Assembly: GCF_038396675.1 (NCBI RefSeq)
Contig: NC_088921.1
Location: forward strand, 71,560,001-71,624,000
Direction of reading: 5' to 3'
DNA: 64,000 nt
From: Hydra vulgaris
Lineage: Eukaryota > Cnidaria > Hydrozoa > Anthoathecata > Hydridae
Each line of letters begins with the position of its first letter. Positions within the stretch are counted from its first letter, which is position 1. Both the position numbers and the translations under genes were made by a program. Of the stretch, positions 33,700 to 44,908 are shown piece by piece. Below the pieces are notes generated by a model. It had not been told where the DNA came from. It saw nothing but the letters and a program-made list of their open reading frames with translations, and searched no databases.

Positions 33700-35345
33700 T
33701 GTTAAAGAATATAACGAAAAGGATGATAACACAATAATATCTACGGTCATAGCAGCAATTGACTCACCTTATAGACTAGTTAACGTCACCATAAACGAAA
33801 ATCTAACATATGCACTGTTAGATACTGGGTCCGACAAAACTTTTATTACATCAAAACTTTTTCGACAATGGAAATTTTCATACGATACTCAATCTACCTC
33901 AAAGGTATTACTGGCAGACAACTCGACATTAAAAGTTAAAGGTATCTTCCATGGTTCATTATTATTGGCTAGAGAAAAACTAAAACTACAATTTCTCGTT
34001 GTGGACGACTTGGTAGCACCAGTAATTATAGGAATGGACGTGTTAACATGTCATTCCTCAATTACCATTAATTTTAAAGGAAACAAAGAGCCTCTAAAAT
34101 TCTGTTTAGCAACAAAAAGTATGAAATGTTCAACATACGCCTTAATTCCTGGAATCGATATTAACAAAATAAAACCAGTAGCTACAAACTCACGACGTTT
34201 CCAAAATCACGACGATTCCCAAAAATATCTCCGTCATAACAGATGAAATAAACCGCTTACTGAAAAAAGACATAATTCAAGTGAGCCGCAGCCCTTGGCG
34301 AGCTCAATGTTTTGTAGTATCAACAGGAAATAAAAATCGCCTTGTGATCGATTATTCGAATACAATTAATTTACACACTCCGCTCGATTCATATCCTACA
34401 CCACGAATCGATGACTTAATACTTAAAATAGCTGTCCATAAAATTTTTAGCACAATTGATCTCAAATCGGCGTATCATCAAGTGAGAATACGACCTGAAG
34501 ATTACAAACTAACCGCATTTGAAGCTAATGGCAAATTATATGAGTTCAAACGCTTACCCTTTAAATGTACAAACGCAGTACCAATCTTCCAAAGAGTAAT
34601 GGATGAATTCATTCAGGATAATAAACTTGAAAACACATACGCTTATCTCGACGATATAATTATTGGTGGAAAAGATGCCCAAAAGCACGATAAAAACCTT
34701 AGTCGCTTTCTACACGCTAAAATCGCCATCATTTCTACACGCTAAAATCGCCATCATTGAGATAAACGAAGAAAAGAGTTTAAAAAAACTCATATCGAAT
34801 TCTTAGGCCACATTATTAAAAATGGAACTATAAAGCCAGATCAAAAAAGATACGAAGCACTAAAAATATGCCTGAGCCAAGATCGTTGAAAGAGCTAAAC
34901 CGAATGATAGGTTTATTTGCTTATTACGTTAAGTGGATACACAATTGCACAGCATTAACTCTCCCACTTACTCAAGCAAGAGACAATTTTCCAACAAAGA
35001 GTTTAACCCAACATGCCAAAGAAGCAATAAAAATACTCAAAAATAAACTTGTAGAAGCTTGTCTAGCCTCCCCTAATTTAAAAGTTTCATTAACAATAGA
35101 AACTGATGCCTCTGACTCAGCACTCGGAGGAACACTATTACAACTTGGCAGGCCAGTTGCCTTCTTTTCAAGAACATTAACTAATGCCAAAAGGAAGCAT
35201 GCGATATTTGAAAAAGAAGCGGCTGCCATAGTGCTGTAGAAATTGGAGGCATTTGATTAACTCAGCACCATATACTAATATAATAACCGACAAAGATCCA
35301 TTTCCCTTATTTTCAATAAACAGAATGCAACAAATTGTATAATTT
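33700..35345 (+). pseudogene. Gypsy Pol: protease, reverse transcriptase, RNase H (5' part)
   Basis: Protease active site DTGS is encoded at 33821-33832, and IIGMDVL follows at about 34030. The RT runs from about 34240 (KKDIIQVSRSPW) with FSTIDLKSAYHQ, RLPFKCTNA and the catalytic YLDD at 34644-34655. A 22-base duplication near 34725-34752 (TTTCTACACGCTAAAATCGCCATCA) breaks the frame. Connection and RNase H follow at 34800-35340 (FLGHIIKNG, ETDASDSALGG, REKEAAAIVL-like end). Near 35345 the gene is cut by the SINE-containing insertion, in the typical linker before integrase. Confidence 0.92.
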
Positions 35346-35375
35346 ACACAATGTATGAAAGTGGTGAAGTGGTAA

Positions 35376-35605
35376 TGCAGTAGTGGTGTAGTGGTAAAGC
35401 GCTCGCTTCATAAGCGAGAGGTTTTAAGGTCGATCCTACCATGTCCCTGGTAGTACCGTGCTCAACTTGTTTCTCCGCGCAGCGGCCTTGTTCGTAAAGG
35501 TTCGTGTTTCGGAGTTTTAGAGTTGAGAGAGGGTTATAACCACTATTAAGTAGCCTCCTCATCTTTAATGGCCTCCTTGAGGAAGTAAATAACGGAAAAA
35601 AAAAA
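35376..35605 (+). mobile_element. tRNA-derived SINE, copy 2
   Basis: Same head and body as copy 1, but the anticodon-like loop is TTCATAA in a CTCGC/GCGAG stem and the B box is GGTCGATCC. It ends with poly-A (35596-35605). Divergence from copy 1 is about 15% by eye. Confidence 0.88.
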
Positions 35606-35662
35606 GGTGTCCTATCTGAAACATCAAAAAATCCTGCGGGTACCCATGTACATGTATATAAA

Positions 35663-35665
<3 letters not shown>

Positions 35666-35745
<80 letters not shown>

Positions 35746-35780
35746 ATATATATATCTATATATATATCTATATATCTATA

Positions 35781-35856
<76 letters not shown>

Positions 35857-35870
35857 TATATATATATGGG
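35666..35870. repeat. (TA)n microsatellite with TATC variants
   Basis: About 205 bases of TA with several TATCTATA interruptions in the middle, immediately downstream of the SINE. Confidence 0.95.
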
Positions 35871-35879
35871 TTATGATAT

Positions 35880-37300
35880 TTTTGTGACCCCATTTTGTTG
35901 GGGCATAAATCAGTAATCATAAATCAATTTGTATAAATGTAATGAAAAAATACTTATTCGATTTTCTTGTCGAAAAAGGTCACCCACAAACCAAAAATTC
36001 AAATTTACCATATATACGAATGGATAAAATTTCAATTGTATATAACAAAAATATGTTGTGTAGTAGTTAGCTTAATTAAACCATAATATACAATTCTTAT
36101 CCATTGTTAGACAAAATAAGCATAAGCAGGAGGATTTTTTTCTTTTAAGAGATATCAAAAAAATCTTGAAGACACTTGATCATTTTTTCTGCACACTGAT
36201 TTATTCTGGGAATTTCCAGTGTCAATGGCATTTTCATTCCAAAACTGTTTCACTAAGTTTAATGCATTTTTATGACCATGCAAGCTGCTACAAGCTTTCA
36301 ACAATTACCTGCATTGTACATTTGGTTAGTAAACCGAATGGCCCACCCATCTGTAAGAGATAAATCTACATATGTTGAGTGGATCTTTTTTATCTGGTAG
36401 AAGAATAAATGCCAAAAGAACTAGTATTGCTTGGGAATTCCATCTTGCATTATTTAACTTAGATTTTTTTTGAAACTTCACTTTCAGAAAGACTACAGAC
36501 TCTTCAAAAGAAGGAATACCCAAATTAAATCAAATATAAATTTCATATCATCATGCTATCCTGCTGTTTCAATAATCACTTCTTTACCATTCTTCAAATT
36601 CTTCTTAAGCTGTTCGTAGTTCTTTATAAGTTCTGGGATAAAAGGATATTTGATAGTAGGATGTTTTCTTTAAGTTTTTCATTTATTACTATAGGAATGA
36701 CTTAGTCATGAACATAATATTGAGAATCAATGAATTGTGGTTCTTCCAGTTTCTTTTCAGTAAAACATCTAATTAACTGACTGACAATCCCATTCCTTTT
36801 TCCAGTGTTTAATTTTTTTTCAAGTTTCGGCTACAATCATATTATACTTCCATAAATTGTATTCATCGAGAATAGCTGTTATACCTATAACAGCAGTATC
36901 CGCTTTTCCATCTGGTAGGTCTAGTGCTTGTAACTTCACTTCTCTCAGTTTATTTTTCAACACTTGATATGGATTTGATATTCTTGGTGACTAATACATT
37001 TTCCATCAAAGTGCAGTGACCAGATTTCTAAATGTAGTGTTTCTTCTTTTCTTCTTTAAGTTGAACAGCTTCTTCAAATGTTGATATTAATATACTGGAC
37101 TACGTAGGTTTCTAAATGTCGATCCCATCTTGAGATAACTGCCAAATAATGGTTGTTGCTTTGCTGGTTGATAACTTTAAAAATGTTACTAATTTGGTTG
37201 CAGTTTTGATTTTGCTGAGGTTCTTCCTGATACTGACAAACTGCTCTTCTGAATTTTCAGATTCTTGATGTTCTATGGCTACTCCCCATCCCTAGCATTG
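35880..37300 (-). pseudogene. Unassigned DNA-transposon-like ORF remnant
   Basis: Minus-strand frames read, from about 37240 downward, KIKTATKLVTFLKLSTSK, later LPDGKADTAVIGITAILDEY (about 36930), QFIDSQ near 36740, and 36523-36326 (MGIPSFEESVVFLKVKFQKK...SYRWVGHSVY). The pieces are collinear but broken by many stops. The style resembles repetitive 'uncharacterised' transposon proteins from cnidarians and insects; I cannot assign a superfamily. Confidence 0.4.
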
Positions 37301-37332
37301 TCGGCCCTGTATAAATTAATTAAACAATCTCA

Positions 37333-38581
37333 TACAGGCCGAGGAACCAAAACATTGTAGCAGATACCTTTTCAAGATGTTGCTCGATTGTAAATAACAC
37401 TAAAGCGTTCTACAGTATCCATTCCCAGCTATGCCATCCTGGAGTTACAAGAATGATACATTTCTGCAAAACCAGAAATCTACCATACTCCACCGCAGAA
37501 ATCAAACAATTAACAAACCAATGTACAACTTTCAATGAACTCAAACCACGTTTTTACAAACCACAAACAGGTCGTCACATTCAGACAACAAGGCCTTGGA
37601 AACGCTTATCGATGGACTTTGTTGGACCTTTACAATCCACTACAACAAACAAATACATCCTCGTGGTGGTTGACGAGTACTCACGCTACCCATTTGCATT
37701 CCCCTGTCAAGACATATCAGCTAAAACTGTTATACGACACCTTCATAGCCTCTTTTCATTATTTGATGCACCATCATCTATTAATACAGATCGTGGAACT
37801 CAGTTCGAAAGCTTAAAAATTAATGTTTTTCTAGAAAAGAATGGAGTAATTAAAACTAGAACCACTCCTTACCATCCCCAAGGCAATGGTCAGTGTGAAC
37901 GAATAAACGGAACAATACTAAAAGCTATTAGTCTAGCTCTGAAAACCTTAAGTCTAGGAAAAGAGAAATCGGAAATAGTATTGCAAATGGCTTTGCCCTC
38001 CATAAGAGGACTTCTGTGTACCGTTACTAACGAAACACCCCATCAGAGGATGATGAACTTTCAACGCTCATCAATAATAGGCACTGTTTTACCTAACTTT
38101 AACAGAACAGGATTCCACAATTCTTTACAGACGTCAAGTACGAATGAAAGGAGATCCACTCGTTGACAGAGTTCAACTGCTAGAAACAATATCTCCCCAC
38201 TACGCTCGAACAAAATTTTAAAATGGAAAAATTGATACTGTTTCAACAAAAGACCTCGCCCCACTGGAAGACCTAAATCCCCCAACAGAATCAGTTCAAC
38301 AACAATCCAGTGATTTAAACATTGAACAGATGATCAACAATACCAGCAATTCAATAAACAGAAACCAAAAAGAACTAAACGAAACCAACGAAGTAACTTC
38401 AAGCCAATTAGTTGAGAATTCAATTATAGATAGTATCCCTTGTAATCAGTCACCTACAACAGCGGTACCTAGTCAGCCTATGCAGAAAGTTACTACTCCC
38501 GAGAATCTTACTAACATACCCTTAAGAACAGGACGCGTTACGAAGAGGCCAAAGTATCTCGACGACTACTTTCTTTCCTAG
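37333..38581 (+). pseudogene. Gypsy Pol: integrase and C-terminus (3' part)
   Basis: The linker YRPRNQNIVADTFSRC at 37333 leads into an HPGVTRMIHF zinc-binding HHCC region (second cysteine of the CC pair replaced by Phe in NQCTTF). The catalytic core follows with D in MDFVGP (about 37615), D in NTDRGTQF (about 37785) and E in GQCERINGT (about 37890). Frameshifts near 38110 and 38165 lead to a C-terminal tail ending RTGRVTKRPKYLDDYFLS at 38581. It would join the cDNA to the chromosome; this copy is inactive. Confidence 0.9.
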
Positions 38582-38642
38582 TATAATATCAGAGGTTAAG
38601 TCTATACTCTCCGCCCTAAGACTTTCCTAATGTGAAGAAGAC

Positions 38643-38911
38643 TGTTATAGTTTAAGTAATAATGCAATATAATATTAATGACGTCACTTCCCGTCTTCTG
38701 AATATTACAGTTATTAGTAACGCTATTTATATATAATCTATTATACATACGGTTATTAGTTACGCTACTTATATACCATAGATGTTTGTAGTTCTTGTAT
38801 AGCCTTTTTCTTATATTTGATAAAAGCCAAAATTTACATTAAAGACTTTTTAATTATGGTTTACAACAATACTATTATTATGGTTTTACTATTTTATTAT
38901 GGTTTACAACA
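38643..38911 (+). repeat. 3' LTR of Gypsy element
   Basis: Begins TGTTATAGTTTAAG and ends TTTACAACA, followed by target duplication ACTAC. The purine-rich AATGTGAAGAAGAC just upstream is a candidate polypurine tract. Confidence 0.93.
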
Positions 38912-38916
38912 ACTAC

Positions 38917-39300
38917 AGATAGAGCTCTTATGTTGTTTCACATTTGTCCACGTTATCAAAAGCATAAAAAATGATGGGCTCAAAAAGCAAAATCTTTTTT
39001 TTCTGATAATACTTACAATGTTCTTTTTAATCAACGTAAAACTTCTACTATCTCAAGCATTAACAAGGCTGGTGATTTTATTAAACTTGCTTTCACATAA
39101 TGGAAAACTTTTAATCTTTAAAGTGTGGGCATATATTTTAGGTTCAATGATGATCAAAAAGCTTCCCCAGAAATGTAAATGATAAACAAAGAAAATTTGT
39201 TTTGGATTTTGGTGATACAGCATTATGCATGAAAAAAAATCAGAAAATAGGCATAAAATATCAACGCATGTCACTAGGCATTTTGCAAGTTATTCATGTT
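38917..39300 (+). pseudogene. THAP/P-like transposase remnant, 3' part
   Basis: Directly after the Gypsy target duplication the reading continues RALMLFHICPRYQKHKK and SFFSDNTYNVLFNQRKTSTISS, open with few stops to about 39100. Joining 27032 to 38917 (removing one ACTAC) restores a frame across the empty site, supporting a single gene interrupted by the Gypsy insertion. Family assignment depends on the THAP segment upstream. Confidence 0.4.
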
Positions 39301-40171
39301 AAGAAATAATCTAGCTGATTAAAACGCTATTAAGAGAAACACTTTTGTTACAAATATGTTATGTTAGGAAAATTTATTGCAGAACTGCTTGAAACAGAAT
39401 TTAGAAATTTAAGAAAAGTATCATAAGTCATATTTTTTAAGTGTTCTTTGAAAACAAAGAAGTTTCTTGTTTACATGAAAATGTATTTTGAAATTATGAT
39501 TTGCTTAACGAATATGAAATTTTCCCAGTATAATGTTTTATTTTTTTTAAACTTTGGTCAATATCTAAAGTCATTTGAAATAGGTGGATTATAATGTCCT
39601 TTTGACAATACTGCTTAATGGTTTTTCTTCATTTTGATTAAAGATAAAGTCTATTTGACTTCCATATTCAATACTTTTATGCTTTAATGCAATACTTAAT
39701 TGAAATTGAGTGTTGATCAAAAGTTGAAATTGAAATTGAAATTATCGTCACAATATACTTTCCTATATTCATTTATGAAAAACTGAAAACTTTCAACACC
39801 CAAATCAAACAAAGAACTATGTTGTTTTAAACAAAGAACGACCATATTCAGTTAGTCTTGTTAGGTTGACATTTATTTATTGACACATTTGTTTTTATTA
39901 TTTGCTGACATTTGCTGATTGTATCATTTTTCATTATATTATGCCCGGAGTTTGTTATTTTGGGATTTTAAAAGCAATCCTTATTTATTTAAAGTAATAT
40001 ATTTTTTATTGAAACGTTTATGTACTATTTTTTATTTGATTTGAAAAAAGTTTATTGTAATGAAGTAACGAAGCATATTATTAAGAATATGAAAATATTT
40101 ATAAATTGTTTTTATAGATTTATATAAATCGTTAAAGTGTCTATTTTAATTTTCAGATATTTTTTATATAT
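39301..40171. other. AT-rich spacer inside the Polinton
   Basis: No coding region recognised. A GAAATTGAAATTGAAATT short repeat lies at about 39700-39740. Confidence 0.5.
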
Positions 40172-40174
40172 CTG

Positions 40175-40264
<90 letters not shown>
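40172..40264. repeat. (TA)n microsatellite
   Basis: 93 bases of uninterrupted TA. Confidence 0.95.
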
Positions 40265-40270
<6 letters not shown>

Positions 40271-40833
40271 AGCCATTAAATAAAGTATGTGTTTTAAAAC
40301 GAATTTTGATTAAATAAAAAAATTGAATTTTAAACAAATTTTGATTAAATTTGTCGTTTTCATTTTCAAATATTACCCTCCAATTTTTTTGCAGACCGAA
40401 AATTTTAACAGCCACAAATATTATGTTAATTTAAATATATAGATAAATTTATATGGCAATGTTTTGTGTATTATTTGGCATAAATACATTAACTGGCAAT
40501 AGGAATAACTAGAACTAAATTTAAATATATCGACTGAAAATAAGGGTTCGTTTAGGGTTTTAGTCATAATTAAAAATCATAAAAAACAAGTAAACTATCA
40601 TTTCGTTAAAAAGTATTTAGTTTAACTAAATAGTTTTAACGTCGCGTAAATCAGGTAACGTTTTTCGGCTCTAAACGGACGAAAGTGAAAACAGGGGACC
40701 TCATGTATCACTACAAGCCACTGTACATCTAAGGCTGGCACAAATGGTGAATGAATCATTTCCCCCACCCCTATCAATGAATTTTATTTCATTATGTCTG
40801 CAAATTTAGCTCTTTTAAATCGGCATATGTAGA

Positions 40834-41037
40834 TCATATAGTACAGTCGGCAAACTTGAACTTTTCGTACTGTCGGCAAATGTGAAAAGCGAGGACCTTT
40901 TTGTTAGACCAAAAAATATTTATAGCATTTTTGCTACAGTCAATAAAAATCCATGATCCGCCCCCGCTAAGTGTAATTATAGGATTATAATTATTTCCTA
41001 GTATACTGCTACTTCCGCTCACTGATACATTTGGCAT
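40834..41037 (-). CDS. Hypothetical small ORF downstream of the ATPase
   Basis: 67 codons from ATG 41037, starting MPNVSVSGSSSILGNNYNPI and containing a Gly/Ser-rich segment, then a repetitive-looking tail (RQYEKFKFADC) whose DNA pattern (GCAAACTTG...CGGCAAATGTG) is itself repeated nearby. It starts 38 bases after the ATPase stop on the same strand. It may be a Polinton gene running into a repeat. Confidence 0.3.
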   Translation of the reverse strand: MPNVSVSGSSSILGNNYNPIITLSGGGSWIFIDCSKNAINIFWSNKKVLAFHICRQYEKFKFADCTI

Positions 41038-41074
41038 TTTTGAATTTTTATATACAATAAAAAAAAATTTAAAA

Positions 41075-41851
41075 TTAAGTAGTTGGTATATAAAAACAAT
41101 TTAATTCATTTCTATATTTTCCATAATCATTTTTAGAAAATAGATCTATAATAACAAATCCATGAAACTCTGACCAAGCTTTCTAAAAAAATTCAAAACT
41201 CATCTTTTGTCTTATCACTTGAAACATGATCATTATAAATGTGATTTAAATTCTTTGAATATTGTGGAAATAAGCAAATAAAATTTGCATTATCTCGTAT
41301 AGTTTGCCTAGGCAACATAAAATAATTTTGTGCAAGATAGAAACAATCTACATTACTATATCTTCCTCTTATATAATATTTTTTACACTTATTTTGTTTT
41401 GTTAATTGTAAGTCATCAAATATCATCAAATTATTCTTATCAATATAAAGATTTTGAGGATCTGATACATCTTCTGCTGTTTCAAAAAACTTCCACTCCA
41501 TGTCTGTTTTCTCATTTAAATTTTTTGAAATGCCTTCAATTATAAGCTCAGGGTTTGCATTTAATTTTTTTATTTTGTCTTGTAACTTAAATAGTTCAAG
41601 AAAAATTTCTTTTGGTAATTTTTTTCAAAAGATTGTTTTAATATTTTGTATTCTGGTTGGAAAATAGATTTTTCAAAAACTTGTAAATTATTATAGTCTT
41701 ACCAACCAGGTCTCAAAAGTAAATTCGATAATAAAGAAGTTAGTCCACAACCCGACTTTCCAAAAATAATTCCTTTTATACTCTTAGGTAACAATTTATC
41801 ATTAATTCTCTAATTGTTATTCGCATTCGATGACACATCTATAATATCCAT
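41075..41851 (-). pseudogene. Polinton packaging ATPase (FtsK/HerA/A32-like)
   Basis: ATG 41851 opens a frame with a TAG soon after. The P-loop region reads IIFGKSGCGLTSLL at about 41785-41745, so the invariant Walker A lysine is replaced by leucine (CTA). Walker B is NLMIFDDLQL at about 41440-41410, followed by CFYLAQNYF, RQTIRDNANF and, after a TGA and a frameshift near 41190, the tail GFVIID...YIPT ending at 41075. At 259 codons it matches the usual length. The enzyme would package DNA into capsids. The homologous fragment at 12044-12440 lacks the P-loop. Confidence 0.85.
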
Positions 41852-41922
41852 TTATATATATTTAAGATTTTCATTTTTGTATATAAAAATGCTATATATC
41901 ATTTTTTTCTCTATATATAAAA

Positions 41923-42488
41923 ATGCACTGCGTTAGATGTAGAAACAAAACAAACACAATAAACTTACAAAATATTGTGAGTAAAAACGATAGAAATAAG
42001 CAACGTGGAACTTGCGCTATTTGCGGAAAAACAAAAACTCAATTTGCATCCTGAAAAACAGGAGGAGATTAAGTGAGTTCAATTAATTTAGCAACAAGTA
42101 AAATAAAACTACCATGGTCAAAGTTTCCAGGTGAAATGCATTTGCCTGGATTGAACTTTGCAGGTCGTGGTACTAATTTAGATGAACGATTAAATTCTAC
42201 TGACGTATATAAAGAATGGAGTAAACCCATAGATAGAGTTGATAATCCAGTTTGCCATCACGATCTTGCTAATAAATACTTCGATGACACGGCAAAAAGA
42301 TATTTTGCTAAAAAACTATGATCGAAGAAATGGATTTTATGAAAAATCCGAGAATACGTGAAAGAATTGAACGAGGTATTATAAAACCTATTATATCATC
42401 TAAAGCAAAGTTTAGATTAGGTCTTTCAGATCCATATGAATTGGGTGTTGAAACTAAAACTTCTCAAAAAACATCAAACGATCAATAA
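41923..42488 (+). pseudogene. Polinton zinc-ribbon + phospholipase A2-like protein
   Basis: ATG 41923 begins MHCVRCRNK and ends the first domain at CAICGKTKTQ, a CxxC...CxxC zinc ribbon. After two stops in frame (about 42051 and 42072) comes a parvovirus-VP1-like PLA2 region: PGLNFAGRGTNLD (calcium-loop-like) and NPVCHHDLANKY with the catalytic HD pair at about 42250-42262, then D downstream. A one-base shift at 42318 leads to a basic helical tail (RERIERGIIKPII) ending at 42488. Such proteins in viruses help cross endosomal membranes. Divergent from the ATPase with 71 bases between starts, so they share a promoter region. Confidence 0.7.
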
Positions 42489-42489
42489 A

Positions 42490-43416
42490 AAAGACGAGAA
42501 TAAAGAAGTAAATCTTTTAGGTCTGAAATGGACTGACAAACTTGTAAACGAACTTCATAGACCAGTTGTAAAACATTTCAGAAAAAGAAAAGTTATTGTA
42601 AATGGAATCGATGAAATATAGGCTGCTGATTTAGTTGATATGAAATCTTTTTCCAAATTCAATGACGGTATTAAAAACTTATTAATGGTGATAGATATTT
42701 TTTCGAGGTATGGATGGATTGTTTTATTGAAAAGTACAACTGGAGTTGATGTTGCTAATGCTTTAAATAAAATCTTTAAGGAAAGAAAGTGTCAAAAAAT
42801 GTGGGTAGATAAAGATTTAGAATTTTATAATAAGCATGTTGAAGCGCTTAGGGTTGAGTTATATTCAACTGAAAATGAAGAAAAAAGTTGTGAAGTTAAA
42901 CGTTGGAATAGAGCAATGTAAGATAAAATGTTCAAGTACTTTTCAGCTAATTCTAGTAGAGAATATATTAACGTTTTAGATTAAATAGTAAATAAATACA
43001 ACAACACAAAGCATTCTTTAATTAAAATAACACCAGTTGAAGCTAGCGATAAAAAGAATGAAAATATTGTTTGGTTAAATCTAAATGGAAATGCACGATC
43101 AGAGTCTGTAAAACCAAAGTTTTCAATTAGTGATAGAGTTAGGATAACTAAAAAGAAGAGAACGTTTGAAAAAGGATACCCACCGAGATGGAATGAAGTG
43201 GTTTATACTGTTTCACAGACTCTGTTCTCAGATCCACCAACGTATAAAATAAATGACGATAATGGTGAACAAGGTACTTTTTATAAACAAGAAATGCAAA
43301 AAACTGATCAAGACATATTTAGGATTGAAAAAGTTATTCGTCAAGTTAAAAACAAATCATTAGTAAAGTGGTATGGTTATCCTGATTCGTTCAACTCATT
43401 GATAGTTAAGAATTGA
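42490..43416 (+). pseudogene. Polinton integrase (RVE-type) with chromodomain
   Basis: Segments at 42490-42621, 42619-42918 and 42920-43416 form one RVE integrase. The first catalytic Asp is in AADLVDM (about 42624), the second in MWVDKDLEFYN (about 42812). The region that should hold the catalytic Glu reads SCEVKRWNR, with Lys AAA at 42898-42900 where GAA is expected. The C-terminus has a chromodomain (FRIEKVIRQV...LVKWYGYPDSFNS) at 43319-43413 that could guide insertion to histone marks. TAG at 42619, TAA at 42919 and another at about 42982 interrupt it. Confidence 0.85.
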
Positions 43417-43584
43417 TAAGTCTGAAAAGTTGATTGAAAATTTCAAAAAATAGCTCAGAGTTTATAGTTTTAAACCATAATATATTAATATAATAATATA
43501 TTATTATATTTTGGCTCAAAAATTATAGTTGAGTTTATGGTTGAGATTATAGTTGAAATATGATATGAGATTATAGTTAAAGAT

Positions 43585-44228
43585 ATGGTTGAAAAAAATG
43601 TGCCAAAACTCCCTGTTTATTCTACTAACGATTCTTGCCCTGACGTTATACCTTCAGAATCGTCACATACTAAATCCTCCTATAAGGAACTACAAAAGCT
43701 AAAACAAATTTTAGGAAGCGAGGCTAAAAATATTTTTCTGGAAGTATTTAGATTTAAAGATAAAGTAGCTTAATTAGAAGAACTAATACATCAAGAATTT
43801 AAGAATAAAAGCAAAATTCCTGCTGTAATACTTGCTGAAGTAGAAGAACATCAAAAATATTTAGAGAATTTATATTCCTAATATAGTTTAAACCTTGAAT
43901 TTGTTAACGTCACTGCTAAGTTTCAAGAATTATATCGGCAGATAATTAATCGGTTAAAGTCAGAACAGTTCAATCTTAATGCTTATGATTTATCACCGAA
44001 AGATTTATATTTTGCAAGAAGCCAGTTAAATGACGGAAAACATATTGAACTAGAGAATCCTCATTTATCTGAATCTTTTTATGAGAATAATCGTACAGCA
44101 ATTATAGATACTCCAAATCAACTTAATTTACTGGAGCATATAACGGCAATAGAACATGATATTGCTGTTTATCAAAAGAAAATAAACTTATTTATCAGCA
44201 ACAATCACTGTCAATATTTGTATCTTTA
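43585..44228 (+). pseudogene. Hypothetical coiled-coil-like ORF
   Basis: A single frame from ATG 43585 to 44228 is open except for stops at about 43771 and 43879. It is rich in Leu, Lys, Glu and Gln (KELQKLKQILGSEAKN; EELIHQEFKNKSK), suggesting helices or coiled coil, and has DLYFARSQLNDGKHIELEN in its C-terminal half. Not recognised as a standard Polinton gene. Its end overlaps the bacterial-type integrase fragment, so it may belong to the same foreign insert. Confidence 0.4.
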
Positions 44229-44544
44229 ATTGGCTTAGTTATATCTTCTTTTTTTGCAGGAATAATTCCTTTCGCAATTTGTTTTTTTAAATTTACTGCT
44301 TGTTCCCTAGCTTCCTAAATAGATAAATCAGGAAACCAACCTATCTTTATTTTGTGATACCTATCCCTAATTTTTTATCTAAATAAAAAGTTTTACTACC
44401 GCCATATATTACTATCTACCGCCATATCATACTATAGAAAATTTTTCTTTTCTCGTTAGTATCTTTATAAATTATTTGCATTGTTTTTGGGTAATCTATC
44501 TTAATTAATCTCTTTTTAATAAAATTAAATACATTTTTTGTCAT
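44195..44544 (-). pseudogene. N-terminal fragment of a bacterial/phage-type tyrosine integrase (DUF4102-like arm-binding domain)
   Basis: From ATG 44544 the fragment reads FNFIKKRLIKIDYPKTM, then a GGSKTFYLDKK block. In the next frame it reads KIKIGWFPDLSI, EAREQAVNLKKQIAKGIIPA. This is the characteristic N-terminal arm-DNA-binding domain of prophage P4-type integrases: G.K.F (beta strands), then (I/L)G.FPDLSI..AR..A..L..qIA.G..P. The catalytic domain is absent. Stops and a frameshift show it is a relic. Such integrases are bacterial, so the segment implies transfer from a bacterium. Confidence 0.6.
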
Positions 44545-44906
44545 AAATCTTTAGCTTATTAGATAATTGCGCCGGATAGTACCGATTGAAGTCTTTATTG
44601 GTAAACATATCTTCCTAAATTTGTATAATCGATGTCGATAACGTGTTATACATTTTTATATCAATATATGCCTAATATCATCGCATTATTACTGCTTACG
44701 CGTGATAACTAATAATCTTACTGAATGCAACAAATTTATGATATAAATAAAATTATGGTATTAAAAGTTTTGCTCAGTGGTACATGTTGTAATAAATTCA
44801 TATAATACAAAATGTATAAATAAGCTACTGATTTTTGCTTTGCTAATACCGCTAGAACATATAACTATATAGTAAATTAAAGTATATATTATATATATTG
44901 ATGCAT
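44545..44906. other. AT-rich spacer near right end of the Polinton
   Basis: No gene recognised. It may include remaining sequence of the bacterial-type insert. Confidence 0.4.
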
Positions 44907-44908
44907 TA

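Larger units (their letters stand above)
35346..37310. other. Composite insertion splitting Gypsy pol
   Basis: RNase H ends near 35345 (INRMQQIV) and pol resumes near 37333 (YRPRNQNIVADTFSRC), two parts of one linker in Gypsy elements. The ~2 kb between holds a SINE, a (TA)n array and a minus-strand transposon remnant. Exact borders are uncertain. Confidence 0.7.
27033..38911 (+). mobile_element. Gypsy-type LTR retrotransposon with split 5' LTR, TSD ACTAC
   Basis: The flanks carry a perfect 5-bp duplication ACTAC (27028-27032 and 38912-38916). LTRs begin TGTTATA and end ACAACA. The 5' LTR is 27033-27041 plus 32669-32937, separated by the hAT insertion; the 3' LTR is 38643-38911. Between them lie gag and pol in the order protease, RT, RNase H, integrase, which defines the Gypsy (Metaviridae) order. 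The body is further interrupted at about 35345-37310. LTRs differ by a 9-base indel and a few substitutions, so insertion is fairly old. Confidence 0.93.
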
